DNA of 56,147 bases from Sphingobium chlorophenolicum (GTDB lineage Bacteria > Pseudomonadota > Alphaproteobacteria > Sphingomonadales > Sphingomonadaceae), in the NCBI RefSeq assembly GCF_000722875.1, contig NZ_JFHR01000034.1, positions 1-56,147 on the forward strand. The letters are read 5' to 3'. Positions 16,717 to 23,785 of this stretch are shown here, piece after piece. Numbering within the stretch: the first letter of the stretch is position 1; each line of letters begins with the position of its first letter. The position numbers were made by a program, and so were the translations under genes. The notes under the pieces were generated by a model. The model ran no database searches. It saw nothing but the letters and a program-made list of their open reading frames with translations, and was not told the DNA's origin.

Positions 16717-17358
16717 ATGACAGAGTCTCTCCCCCCCCTCAGCCGCCGGGAAGCGCGCCGCCAGGAAAGGCGTCAGGCGATATTGGACGTCGCCTCGCAA
16801 TCCTTCCTGGAAAATGGCTATGCCGCGACGACCATGTCGGCCATCGCCGCCGCGCTGGGCGGATCGAAGGGCACGTTGTGGAGCTATTTCCCGTCCAAGG
16901 AAGAGCTGTTCGCCGCCGTTCTGGACAATGCGACCACCGCCTATCGCGCCCGCCTGGCCGAAATATTGGACCCCGGCGGCGATCTGGAGGAAACGCTGCG
17001 CAGGACGGGGCTGAACATCCTGACGAAGATCACCGCGCCCGACAGCATCGCCCTGCACCGGCTGGTCGTGGCGGAATCGGGCCGCTTTCCGGAGATGGGC
17101 GCCATCTTCTACGAACATGCGCCGGGGACCACGCGGCGGCTGATCGCCGAATATCTGGAACAGGCGATGGATCGCGGCCTTTTGCGCCGATCCGATCCCG
17201 GATTGGCGGCGCGCACCTTCGCCATGCTGATGCTTTCGGGCAGCCACCAGTCGCTGATCTGGGGCCAGATGGAGCGGACCACGCCGGAGCAGATGGCGGC
17301 CGATGTCGAATATGGACTGGAATGCTTCCTGCGCGCCTATGCGCCGGACCCGCATTAA
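16717..17358 (+). CDS. TetR-family repressor of the efflux operon
   Basis: A 213-residue regulator. The N-terminal helix-turn-helix covers about residues 18-65 (ILDVASQSFLENGYAATTM, then GGSKGTLWSYFPSKEELF); the C-terminal ligand domain resembles the AefR-like TetR_C group (LHRLVVAESGRFPEMG). It is divergent from the three-gene efflux operon with 89 bases between starts, containing two similar palindromes. The layout says it represses the pump and itself until an effector binds. No clear ribosome site precedes its ATG, so it may be translated poorly or from a leaderless mRNA. Confidence 0.92.
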   Translation: MTESLPPLSRREARRQERRQAILDVASQSFLENGYAATTMSAIAAALGGSKGTLWSYFPSKEELFAAVLDNATTAYRARLAEILDPGGDLEETLRRTGLNILTKITAPDSIALHRLVVAESGRFPEMGAIFYEHAPGTTRRLIAEYLEQAMDRGLLRRSDPGLAARTFAMLMLSGSHQSLIWGQMERTTPEQMAADVEYGLECFLRAYAPDPH

Positions 17359-17408
17359 CCAATTCTTTGCCCACTGATCCTATGCTGCGCGGCAAAAGGT
17401 GGGACGTC

Positions 17409-18032
17409 ATGCAATTCTGGAAACCAGACAGGATCAGCCGGCCGCGACCGGCGCAGAACCCGGAAGCGGCGCGACCGGCGCGCAGGCCGCGCCTTCTGCT
17501 GATCGACGAGGATGCCGCTGCGCGGGCAGCGGTGGCGCGGCGCCTGTCCCATCTGGGCTATGACGTGGCGCTGGCCGAAAACGGATTCATTGCGATCAAC
17601 ATGCTGATCGGCCGTCCGGTGGACATCATCCTGATCGACATGGGGCTGGCGCTGCTGCCGGGCGTGGCGACGATGCGGAAGATCCGCGCCGCCGGTCTGG
17701 CCGACAATGCCTGTTTCGTCATGATCGGCGGGCGGCAGGACAAGACTTCGGCCGTCGAGGCGCTGGACGCGGGCGCGGACGATTATGTGGTGAAGCCGTT
17801 CGATTTCGACCTGCTGGATGCGCGGCTGCGCCATCTTTGCGCGCGGGCCGAACAGGTCGGCGCGCTGGCCCGGCACAATGCCGAACTGGATGCTCGCATC
17901 GCCCGGCGCGCCCTGGAACTGGGCGAAACGCGGGACGCGCTGGCGGAGATGCAGGCGGATCGGGCCCGGCTGGTGTCGTCGATCCAGGCGCTGCATGACG
18001 AGATTGCGCGGTTGAACGCGGCGCGGAATTAG
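17409..18032 (+). CDS. Response-regulator receiver protein with C-terminal coiled coil
   Basis: A 207-residue protein without a DNA-binding output domain. A basic, proline-rich N-terminus (1-28) precedes a receiver domain (about 28-145) with acidic pair Asp33/Asp35, acceptor Asp77 (IILIDMG) and Lys129 (VVKPFDF). Residues about 147-207 are heptad-rich and likely coiled coil. The start at 17409 has AGGTGG upstream; the longer frame reaching back to 16680 overlaps tetR and is rejected. No partner histidine kinase is adjacent, so input and output are unknown. The coiled coil suggests protein-protein output or dimerisation. Confidence 0.85.
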   Translation: MQFWKPDRISRPRPAQNPEAARPARRPRLLLIDEDAAARAAVARRLSHLGYDVALAENGFIAINMLIGRPVDIILIDMGLALLPGVATMRKIRAAGLADNACFVMIGGRQDKTSAVEALDAGADDYVVKPFDFDLLDARLRHLCARAEQVGALARHNAELDARIARRALELGETRDALAEMQADRARLVSSIQALHDEIARLNAARN

Positions 18033-18041
18033 GGTGCGATT

Positions 18042-18163
18042 TTAGGTGGGTCGGGCGGAAGAGGATCGACCTGCGCAGTTCCCCTCCACCACTCGCTTCG
18101 CGAGCGTCGAAGAGAGTCACGCGCCTCTCTTCGACCCTCCCCATCTGCGATGGGGAGGATTTT
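18042..18163. repeat. Dispersed palindromic element, copy B (diverged, partial)
   Basis: Keeps GACCTGCGCAGTTCCCCTCCACC, an inserted or altered stem GTCGAAGAGAG / CTCTCTTCGAC and the terminal CCTCCCCAT-CTGCG-ATGGGGAGG module. The left third of the element is missing. It fills the gap between the convergent response-regulator and corA-like genes. Confidence 0.7.
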
Positions 18164-18166
18164 TTA
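18136..18166 (+). terminator. Terminator formed by the end of repeat copy B
   Basis: CCTCCCCAT (18136-18144) pairs with ATGGGGAGG (18150-18158), followed by ATTTTTTATTT. It would end transcription of the response-regulator gene and shows how the repeat's last stem can act as a terminator. Confidence 0.75.
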
Positions 18167-19117
18167 TTTGAGCCATTGGGTGGCGGCGAACCAGCCGCTG
18201 ATCCCGGCGGCCATCGCGGCGCAGACGCCGACCACGCCCCAGAAGGCCCAGGGTTCGTGGGCATAGGGGATGCCGTCGACATTCATGCCGAGCAGGCCGG
18301 TCAGGAAAGTGAGCGGCAGGAAGACCAGCGCCACCACCGAAATGATCAGCGCCTGCCGGTTCATCTGTTCGGCGCGCAGGTCGGTCAGCTCTTCATGGGC
18401 GAGCGCGGAGCGTTCACGCACCGCCTCCAGTTCCTCAGCCATCCGGGCGCAGCGGTCGGCGGCTTCCTGAAGGTGCAGCCGGTCGTCCGGTTCCAGCCAG
18501 GACGCGTCGGCGGCGGATAATCTTTCCAGCGCCTGCCGCTGCGGCGCGATGAAGCGGCGGTAGCTGATCGCGGTGGCGCGAATCTGCGACACGCGCCGCC
18601 GCGCCTCCGCCGGACCATGTTCGGTCAGCGCGCTTTCGATCTCGTCCAGCCCGTCGCCCAGATCGGCGACTTCGGGGTCCAGCGCTTCGGTGATCTGCTG
18701 CGCGAAGGCGGCAATCAGGTCGCCCGGATCGCTTATCCTGCCCGCCAGCATCTGCGCCGTCACCGGTTCCATCGCGGCGAGCGGGCGATAGCTGACGGAA
18801 ATGACCCGCGCCTGTTCGGCCCAAAGGCGGATCGACACGAGCGGATCGCCCACCCCGTCCTCGGCCGCGCCTAGCCCGCGCAGGTTCACCAGCGCGCCAT
18901 GCGCCATCAGCGTGCAGCGCGGCCGGGTTTCCTGCGCCAGCAGCGCGGACAGCGCGGCTTCGGGCATGTGGTCGCAGCGGGACGCGACGATGCGGGCATC
19001 CTCCCGCCAGCCGTCGGCGTGGACCCAACTGAACGGCGCGTCCTCCGTCAGCGCGCAATAGGCGTCCAGAGAGATTTCCCGCGCCTTGCCGCCTTCGAAC
19101 AGGAAGACCCGGCTCAT
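18164..19117 (-). CDS. zntB: CorA/ZntB-family divalent metal transporter
   Basis: A 317-residue inner-membrane protein. A long cytoplasmic N-terminal domain (1-255) is followed by two C-terminal membrane helices (about 258-276 and 291-311). The signature GMN is at 277-279 before the short periplasmic loop VDGIPYAHEP, as in ZntB-like CorA proteins. Mg or Zn transport cannot be told apart from the sequence, though the loop residues after GMN fit ZntB better than CorA (which has MPE near here). Its ATG overlaps the TGA of the preceding gene, so it ends a minus-strand operon. Confidence 0.88.
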   Translation of the reverse strand: MSRVFLFEGGKAREISLDAYCALTEDAPFSWVHADGWREDARIVASRCDHMPEAALSALLAQETRPRCTLMAHGALVNLRGLGAAEDGVGDPLVSIRLWAEQARVISVSYRPLAAMEPVTAQMLAGRISDPGDLIAAFAQQITEALDPEVADLGDGLDEIESALTEHGPAEARRRVSQIRATAISYRRFIAPQRQALERLSAADASWLEPDDRLHLQEAADRCARMAEELEAVRERSALAHEELTDLRAEQMNRQALIISVVALVFLPLTFLTGLLGMNVDGIPYAHEPWAFWGVVGVCAAMAAGISGWFAATQWLK

Positions 19118-19872
19118 CGCTCCATCTCCAGCCAGAGAGACAGGCCCTCGCCCGGTTGGGCGGGCGGCGCGCTTGCGGCGATGCGGACCGCGTCGGCGCG
19201 GGCGCGATCCAGGATCGCGGCAGGCACGTCGGGCGCGTGATAGATGCGATCCGCCTCGCCCAGCAGGCGAGCGGCGCGCAGGGTCAGATCGTCGGGATCG
19301 GCGGACCGGAGCTTTATCGTTTCCAGCCGGTCGGCGTCGACATCGGCCTGTGCAGCCAGCCAGTCGGGCACGGCGTCGACCGCCTTGTCCGAGAGCGGAT
19401 CGATCGGGCCGCCAGTGGCCAGCCCGGCGTCAATGGCCCGCCGCCGCGCTGCTGCGTCCGGCCAGCGCTTCCGGATCGCGCCCCGCGCATCGTGCAGCGC
19501 CGTCGCCAGCGCGCCCAGCCGAGCGGGCAGCAGAGCCTCTATCCGTTGCCTGAGCGCCTTGGCCAGCCCCGCCGAAGCGCCGCCCGTGCCGATGGCGATC
19601 AGCACCGGATCGCGGTCGACGATGGCGGGCAGGGTGAAGTCGCACAGCTCCGGTCTGTCGGTGGCGTTCACCAATATTCCGCGTGCCTGGAGCCGGGCCA
19701 CTGTCGCCTCATCGCCGTCCGAGACGATGGCGAGCGCGGCTTCTTCCCCCTCGCTCACGATGCGCGCCCCGGCCCGTTCCAGCAGGCGGCGCTTGGCGTC
19801 CGCCGCCTCGCCCTCGCCGGTCAGGATGACGGCCCGCCCTTGCAACCGCAGGAAGACGGGCAGGCTTTGCAT
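19114..19872 (-). CDS. cysG: Siroheme synthase N-terminal protein (precorrin-2 dehydrogenase/ferrochelatase) with vestigial SUMT segment
   Basis: A 252-residue protein predicted to oxidise precorrin-2 to sirohydrochlorin with NAD and possibly insert iron. The Rossmann region VILTGEGEAADAKRRLLERA and the GTGGASAGLAKALRQRIEALLP block match the CysG N-terminal half. After about residue 185 a tail (DPDDLTLRAARLLGEADRIYH) resembles only the first strands and helices of a SUMT domain; the catalytic rest is absent. The start ATG overlaps the lysA stop as TGATG. The separate full SUMT is cobA at 2173-2955. Confidence 0.85.
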   Translation of the reverse strand: MQSLPVFLRLQGRAVILTGEGEAADAKRRLLERAGARIVSEGEEAALAIVSDGDEATVARLQARGILVNATDRPELCDFTLPAIVDRDPVLIAIGTGGASAGLAKALRQRIEALLPARLGALATALHDARGAIRKRWPDAAARRRAIDAGLATGGPIDPLSDKAVDAVPDWLAAQADVDADRLETIKLRSADPDDLTLRAARLLGEADRIYHAPDVPAAILDRARADAVRIAASAPPAQPGEGLSLWLEMER

Positions 19873-21137
19873 CAGTCCTGAACCCAGTCTGGAATATTGT
19901 CGCCCTGGATCAGCGTTTCGATAGGCGGACGGGCGCGGACAACGGCCCATTTGTCGCCGGAGACCAGCACTTCGGGGGTCAGGGCGCGGCTGTTATAGGT
20001 GCTCGCCATGGTCGCGCCATAAGCCCCCGCCGTCATGAAGGCGACCAGATCGCCCGCGCCCACCACATCCATGTCGCGATGCATGGCGAAGGTGTCGCCC
20101 GTCTCGCACACCGGTCCTACCACATTGGCGGCGGCGCGGTCGCCCTTCGGATGGACGGCGCGGATGTCGTGCCAGGCGTCGTAGAGGCTGGGGCGCAGAA
20201 GGTCGTTCATTGCCGCGTCGACGATGACGAAGGGAGCCTGCGCGCCCTGCTTCACCCGCACCACCTGCGACAGCAGCACGCCCGCATTGCCGACGATCAG
20301 CCGGCCGGGTTCGAACAGCAGGCGGACGTTCCAGCCCTGGGTGATCCGCGTCACCATCGCGCCATAGTCGGCGGGGCTGGGCGGCAGGGGCTGGGACGGG
20401 TCATAGGGGACGCCGAGGCCCCCGCCCAGGTCGGCGGTGCGGATGTCGTGGCCCGCCGCCCGCAGCTTTTCGATCAGCGCGCCGACCTTGACGAAGGCGG
20501 CCTCCAGCGGCTTGAGGTCGGTGAGCTGGCTGCCGATATGCACCGCCACGCCCTGCACATCCAGGCCGGGCAGGTCGCGCGCGGCGGCATAGCTGGCCAG
20601 CGCCCGGTCATAGGGGATGCCGAACTTGTTTTCCGACTTGCCGGTCGAGATTTTCGCATGGGTGCCCGCGTCGACATCGGGGTTGATGCGATAGGCGACC
20701 GGGGCTTTCCTGCCCATCGACAGCGCCACTTCGGAGAGCATTTCCGCTTCGGGTTCGCTTTCCAGATTGAACTGGTAGATGCCCTGTTCCAGCGCGATGC
20801 GCATTTCGTCCGCCGTCTTGCCGACTCCGGAAAAGACGATGCGGTTCGCGGGGATGCCCGCCGCGATGGCGCGCAGCAGTTCGCCCGCCGACACGACGTC
20901 CGCGCCCAGGCCCAGTCTTCCCAGCGTCGCCAGCACGGCGGCGTTGGGATTGGCCTTCACCGCGAAGGCGATCAGCGGGTCGGCAAGCTGCGACAGCCCC
21001 TCCCGGAACACGCCGACATGGCGGGTCAGGGTCGCGGTCGAATAAATGTAGACGGGCGTTCCGACCTTGGCGGCGATTTCCGCCATCGGCACCTGCTCCA
21101 CAAGCATCGCGCCGTCGACATAGGTGAAATGGTCCAA
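19872..21137 (-). CDS. lysA: Diaminopimelate decarboxylase
   Basis: PLP enzyme converting meso-diaminopimelate to lysine in the cytoplasm; 421 residues. Motifs: VGTPVYIYSTATLTRH and AVKANPN (PLP Lys) at the N-terminus, HIGSQLTDL, DLGGGLGVPY, EPGRLIVGNAGVLL, and GPVCETGDTFA with the Cys of the second active-site loop. A TTG start (21135-21137, M/L-DHFTYVDG) is chosen because AGGAAAG lies eight bases upstream and homologues start at MDHFTY; the open frame to 21461 runs across lptM and is not used. Part of argH-lptM-lysA-cysG-zntB. Confidence 0.94.
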   Translation of the reverse strand: MDHFTYVDGAMLVEQVPMAEIAAKVGTPVYIYSTATLTRHVGVFREGLSQLADPLIAFAVKANPNAAVLATLGRLGLGADVVSAGELLRAIAAGIPANRIVFSGVGKTADEMRIALEQGIYQFNLESEPEAEMLSEVALSMGRKAPVAYRINPDVDAGTHAKISTGKSENKFGIPYDRALASYAAARDLPGLDVQGVAVHIGSQLTDLKPLEAAFVKVGALIEKLRAAGHDIRTADLGGGLGVPYDPSQPLPPSPADYGAMVTRITQGWNVRLLFEPGRLIVGNAGVLLSQVVRVKQGAQAPFVIVDAAMNDLLRPSLYDAWHDIRAVHPKGDRAAANVVGPVCETGDTFAMHRDMDVVGAGDLVAFMTAGAYGATMASTYNSRALTPEVLVSGDKWAVVRARPPIETLIQGDNIPDWVQD

Positions 21138-21157
21138 TTCTTGTCTTTCCTGAAAAT

Positions 21158-21421
21158 CTAGCGGGGGTCGCTTTCGGGCGGCAGGTCGAACGGGTCGTCG
21201 CCGCGCACCCTCGATTGGGTCAGCAGTTCGACATTGCGTTCCGGCCGTGCCTGAACCGATGGCGTGGTGAGTTGCGCGGCGGTCGGCGCGGTCGCCGCGC
21301 CCACCGGCACGGCGGGAAGGCTTTGCCCCTCCACGGGTTTCAGCGGCTGGCGACCGCCGCAGGACGCCAGGGCCAGCGCAAGCGCCGCCAGCGCCATCCC
21401 CTTGGCGATCCGTGCCGTCAT
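21158..21421 (-). CDS. lptM: LptM-like small lipoprotein
   Basis: An 87-residue lipoprotein. A signal peptide ends in LALAS-C (Cys21), followed by GGRQPLKP, close to the CGxxGPL start of LptM/YifL lipoproteins, which assist LptD maturation in the outer membrane. The rest is low-complexity with an acidic C-terminus. Its position directly upstream of lysA is the conserved LptM location. The ATG overlaps the argH TGA by one base. The LptM call depends on the short N-terminal motif and synteny; a generic lipoprotein is the alternative. Confidence 0.75.
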   Translation of the reverse strand: MTARIAKGMALAALALALASCGGRQPLKPVEGQSLPAVPVGAATAPTAAQLTTPSVQARPERNVELLTQSRVRGDDPFDLPPESDPR

Positions 21422-22800
21422 CACTTGCCCTGCCCTTTCGCGTTCTTCCTGGCCTCGGCAATGCGCGCGCGCACCTGATCGGGCGCGGTGCCGCCGTGGC
21501 TCCTGCGGCTGGCGACCGAGGCGTCGACCGTCAGCACCGCATAGATACGCTCATCGATCCGCGCATCAATGGCCTTGAGCGTATCCAGCGGCAGATCGGC
21601 AAGCTGCACGCCCGCCGCCTCCGCCGCCGCGACGGCGCGGCCGGTGATATGATGCGCCTCGCGGAAGGGCACGTCCCCCTCCCGCACCAGCCAGTCGGCC
21701 AGGTCGGTGGCAGTGGCGAAGCCGCTTTCCGCAAGCCCGCGCATCCGGTCGGCGCGGAAGGTCACGGTCTCGATCATGCCGGTCATCGCCGCGATGGAGA
21801 GGCCCAGCAGGTCGTGCGCCTCGAACACCGGCGGCTTGTCGTCCTGCATGTCCTTCGAATAGGCGAGCGGCAGGCCCTTCATCGTGACGCACAGCGCGTT
21901 CATGCAGCCCATGATCCGGCCCGCATGGCCGCGCACCAGTTCGGCGGCGTCGGGGTTGCGCTTTTGCGGCATGATCGAACTGCCGGTCGAATAGGCATCG
22001 GGCAGCTTGACGAAACCGAAGGGCTGGCTCGCCCAGATGATGAACTCCTCCGCCAGGCGAGAGAGGTGCAGTGCCACTTGCGTCGCGGCCATGAGGTAAT
22101 CAAGCGCGAAGTCGCGGTCCGACACGCTGTCGAGGCTGTTGTCGGTCGGCTTGGCGAAACCGAGCGCCGCCGCCGTGGCGTGACGGTCGATGGGAAAGCC
22201 TGTCCCCGCCAGCGCCGCCGCGCCCAGCGGGCATTCGTTCAGGCGGGCGCGGGCATCGGCGAAACGGCTGCGGTCGCGACGGACCATCTCATGATAGGCC
22301 ATGAGGTGATGGCCCAAAGTCACCGGCTGCGCTGACTGGAGATGGGTGAAGCCCGGCATCACCGTATCGGCATGTTCCTCCGCACGGGTCAGCAGCATGT
22401 CGGACAGGCCCTGCAAGCCCGCCTCGACCTCTTCGATGGCGTCGCGCACCCAGAGGCGGAAGTCTGTCGCCACCTGATCGTTGCGGGAGCGTGCCGTGTG
22501 CAGCCGCCCCGCCGCCGGGCCGATCAGTTCGGCCAGGCGCGACTCCGTGACCATGTGGATGTCTTCCAGGTCCAGGTTGACCGGCACGCCATCGGCTTCA
22601 TACTCGGCGGCGATGCGGTTCAGCCCCTCGGTGATCGCCTGCGCGTCCTCGCCGTCGACGATGCCCTGCTTGGCCAGCATCGCGACATGCGCCTTCGATC
22701 CGGCGATATCCTGTTTCCACAAGCGCTTGTCGAACGGGATAGAGGCATTTATCTCGCGCATGACCGAAGCCGGACCGGCCGCGAAGCGTCCGCCCCACAT
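21421..22800 (-). CDS. argH: Argininosuccinate lyase
   Basis: Splits argininosuccinate to arginine and fumarate, the last step of arginine synthesis; 459 residues. Motifs: [11 protein letters not shown] at the N-terminus, [33 protein letters not shown] and the catalytic signature [16 protein letters not shown]. The ATG at 22798-22800 is the only plausible start (no other start codon lies in the open upstream stretch), yet it has no good ribosome site and its 5' region lies inside the divergent thioredoxin gene's start region. Confidence 0.95.
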   Translation of the reverse strand: MWGGRFAAGPASVMREINASIPFDKRLWKQDIAGSKAHVAMLAKQGIVDGEDAQAITEGLNRIAAEYEADGVPVNLDLEDIHMVTESRLAELIGPAAGRLHTARSRNDQVATDFRLWVRDAIEEVEAGLQGLSDMLLTRAEEHADTVMPGFTHLQSAQPVTLGHHLMAYHEMVRRDRSRFADARARLNECPLGAAALAGTGFPIDRHATAAALGFAKPTDNSLDSVSDRDFALDYLMAATQVALHLSRLAEEFIIWASQPFGFVKLPDAYSTGSSIMPQKRNPDAAELVRGHAGRIMGCMNALCVTMKGLPLAYSKDMQDDKPPVFEAHDLLGLSIAAMTGMIETVTFRADRMRGLAESGFATATDLADWLVREGDVPFREAHHITGRAVAAAEAAGVQLADLPLDTLKAIDARIDERIYAVLTVDASVASRRSHGGTAPDQVRARIAEARKNAKGQGK

Positions 22801-22819
22801 GCTGTTGGAGCTTTTTCCC

Positions 22820-23419
22820 GTGCGATCATTCTTGCCCTGCGTAATGACACTGCTCCTGCTGGCTGGCCTTGGCGCGTGCGATAAGCAATCCCCGCCCGCC
22901 GGGCAAGGCCCGAACGCCACCAGCGGCGAGGCGACGGGGCCTGCGCAGAGTGGGAAGGGCGCGTTTAGCTATACGCTCGACAGGTCGAAGGCGGGGACGC
23001 CCGCCCCTGACTTCACCTTCCAGAACCCAGACGGCAGCGATGCGAAGCTGAGCGATTTCGCGGGCAAGCCGATGCTGGTCAACCTATGGGCGACGTGGTG
23101 CGCGCCCTGCGTCGCGGAAATGCCGACGCTGGACGCGGTGGCGGCGGATTATGGGAAGAAGGGGCTGGCCGTCCTCACCATATCGCAGGACAGCCAGGGC
23201 GAGGCGGTGATCAAGCCCTTTTTCGAAAAGCATCCGCTGCCGCATCTGAAGGGCTGGATCGATCCGGAAAACCAGTTCGGCTTCCATTATAATACGGGCA
23301 TGCTGCCTACGACCGTCATCTACGACGCGCAGGGCAAGGAGATGGCGCGGGTGGTCGGCGCGATGGACTGGTCCAGCAAGGAAGGCCGGGCGCTGATAGA
23401 GGCGGCGCTGGCGAGTTGA
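22820..23419 (+). CDS. TlpA-like thioredoxin lipoprotein
   Basis: Periplasm-facing thiol-disulfide oxidoreductase of 199 residues. From a GTG start it has a short signal peptide with lipobox LAGLGAC (Cys20), a low-complexity linker, then a thioredoxin fold with [16 protein letters not shown] (Cys94-Cys97). [11 protein letters not shown] contains the cis-Pro loop. The GTG at 22820 has GGAG nine bases upstream; an ATG at 22799 would overlap the argH start codon on the other strand. Likely role: reducing partner in cytochrome c maturation or cysteine homeostasis; the target is not readable. Confidence 0.88.
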   Translation: MRSFLPCVMTLLLLAGLGACDKQSPPAGQGPNATSGEATGPAQSGKGAFSYTLDRSKAGTPAPDFTFQNPDGSDAKLSDFAGKPMLVNLWATWCAPCVAEMPTLDAVAADYGKKGLAVLTISQDSQGEAVIKPFFEKHPLPHLKGWIDPENQFGFHYNTGMLPTTVIYDAQGKEMARVVGAMDWSSKEGRALIEAALAS

Positions 23420-23439
23420 TCTTCGATCCCCACCCCACT

Positions 23440-23530
23440 CGTCATGCTGAACTTGTTTCAGCATCCATCGCGCCTACGGAGACGGCGGATCATGGGGAAA
23501 AATGGATGCTGAAACAAGTTCAGCATGACG
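23440..23530. repeat. Long inverted repeat with 28-bp identical arms, copy 1
   Basis: Left arm 23440-23467 (starts CGTCATGCTGAACTTG) and right arm 23503-23530 are perfect reverse complements around a 35-base centre. A second copy with identical arms is at 43425-43514. It sits downstream of the thioredoxin gene. The rest of the 23420-23785 gap is unusually AT-rich and contains only a likely promoter for the next gene (TTGTTC at about 23739, GATAAAAT near 23763) and no ORF. Confidence 0.9.
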
Positions 23531-23785
23531 GCTAAGAGCCGAATTTACATATAACGAATCTAGATCAAAAATCCGCCATGCGCGTTTCTTGCAAAATGCG
23601 CATGGCCGCATGCACGCTTATCAATTGTCAAATTGCCATGCGGCATAGCAATATCGTCCGATTTTCTTCCGAAAACAGCGCGGAAATATTTCATTTTCTT
23701 TAATTTTTTGTGCGCCGCAATAGAGGTTGCACTCAAATTGTTCGTTGACCCCCTTGTCAAAGATAAAATGCAACAGGGGGCATAG

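Noticed and set aside
16680..17408. Extension of the response-regulator frame across tetR
   Set aside because: Overlaps tetR in another frame; receiver domain starts after 17409, where a ribosome site is present.
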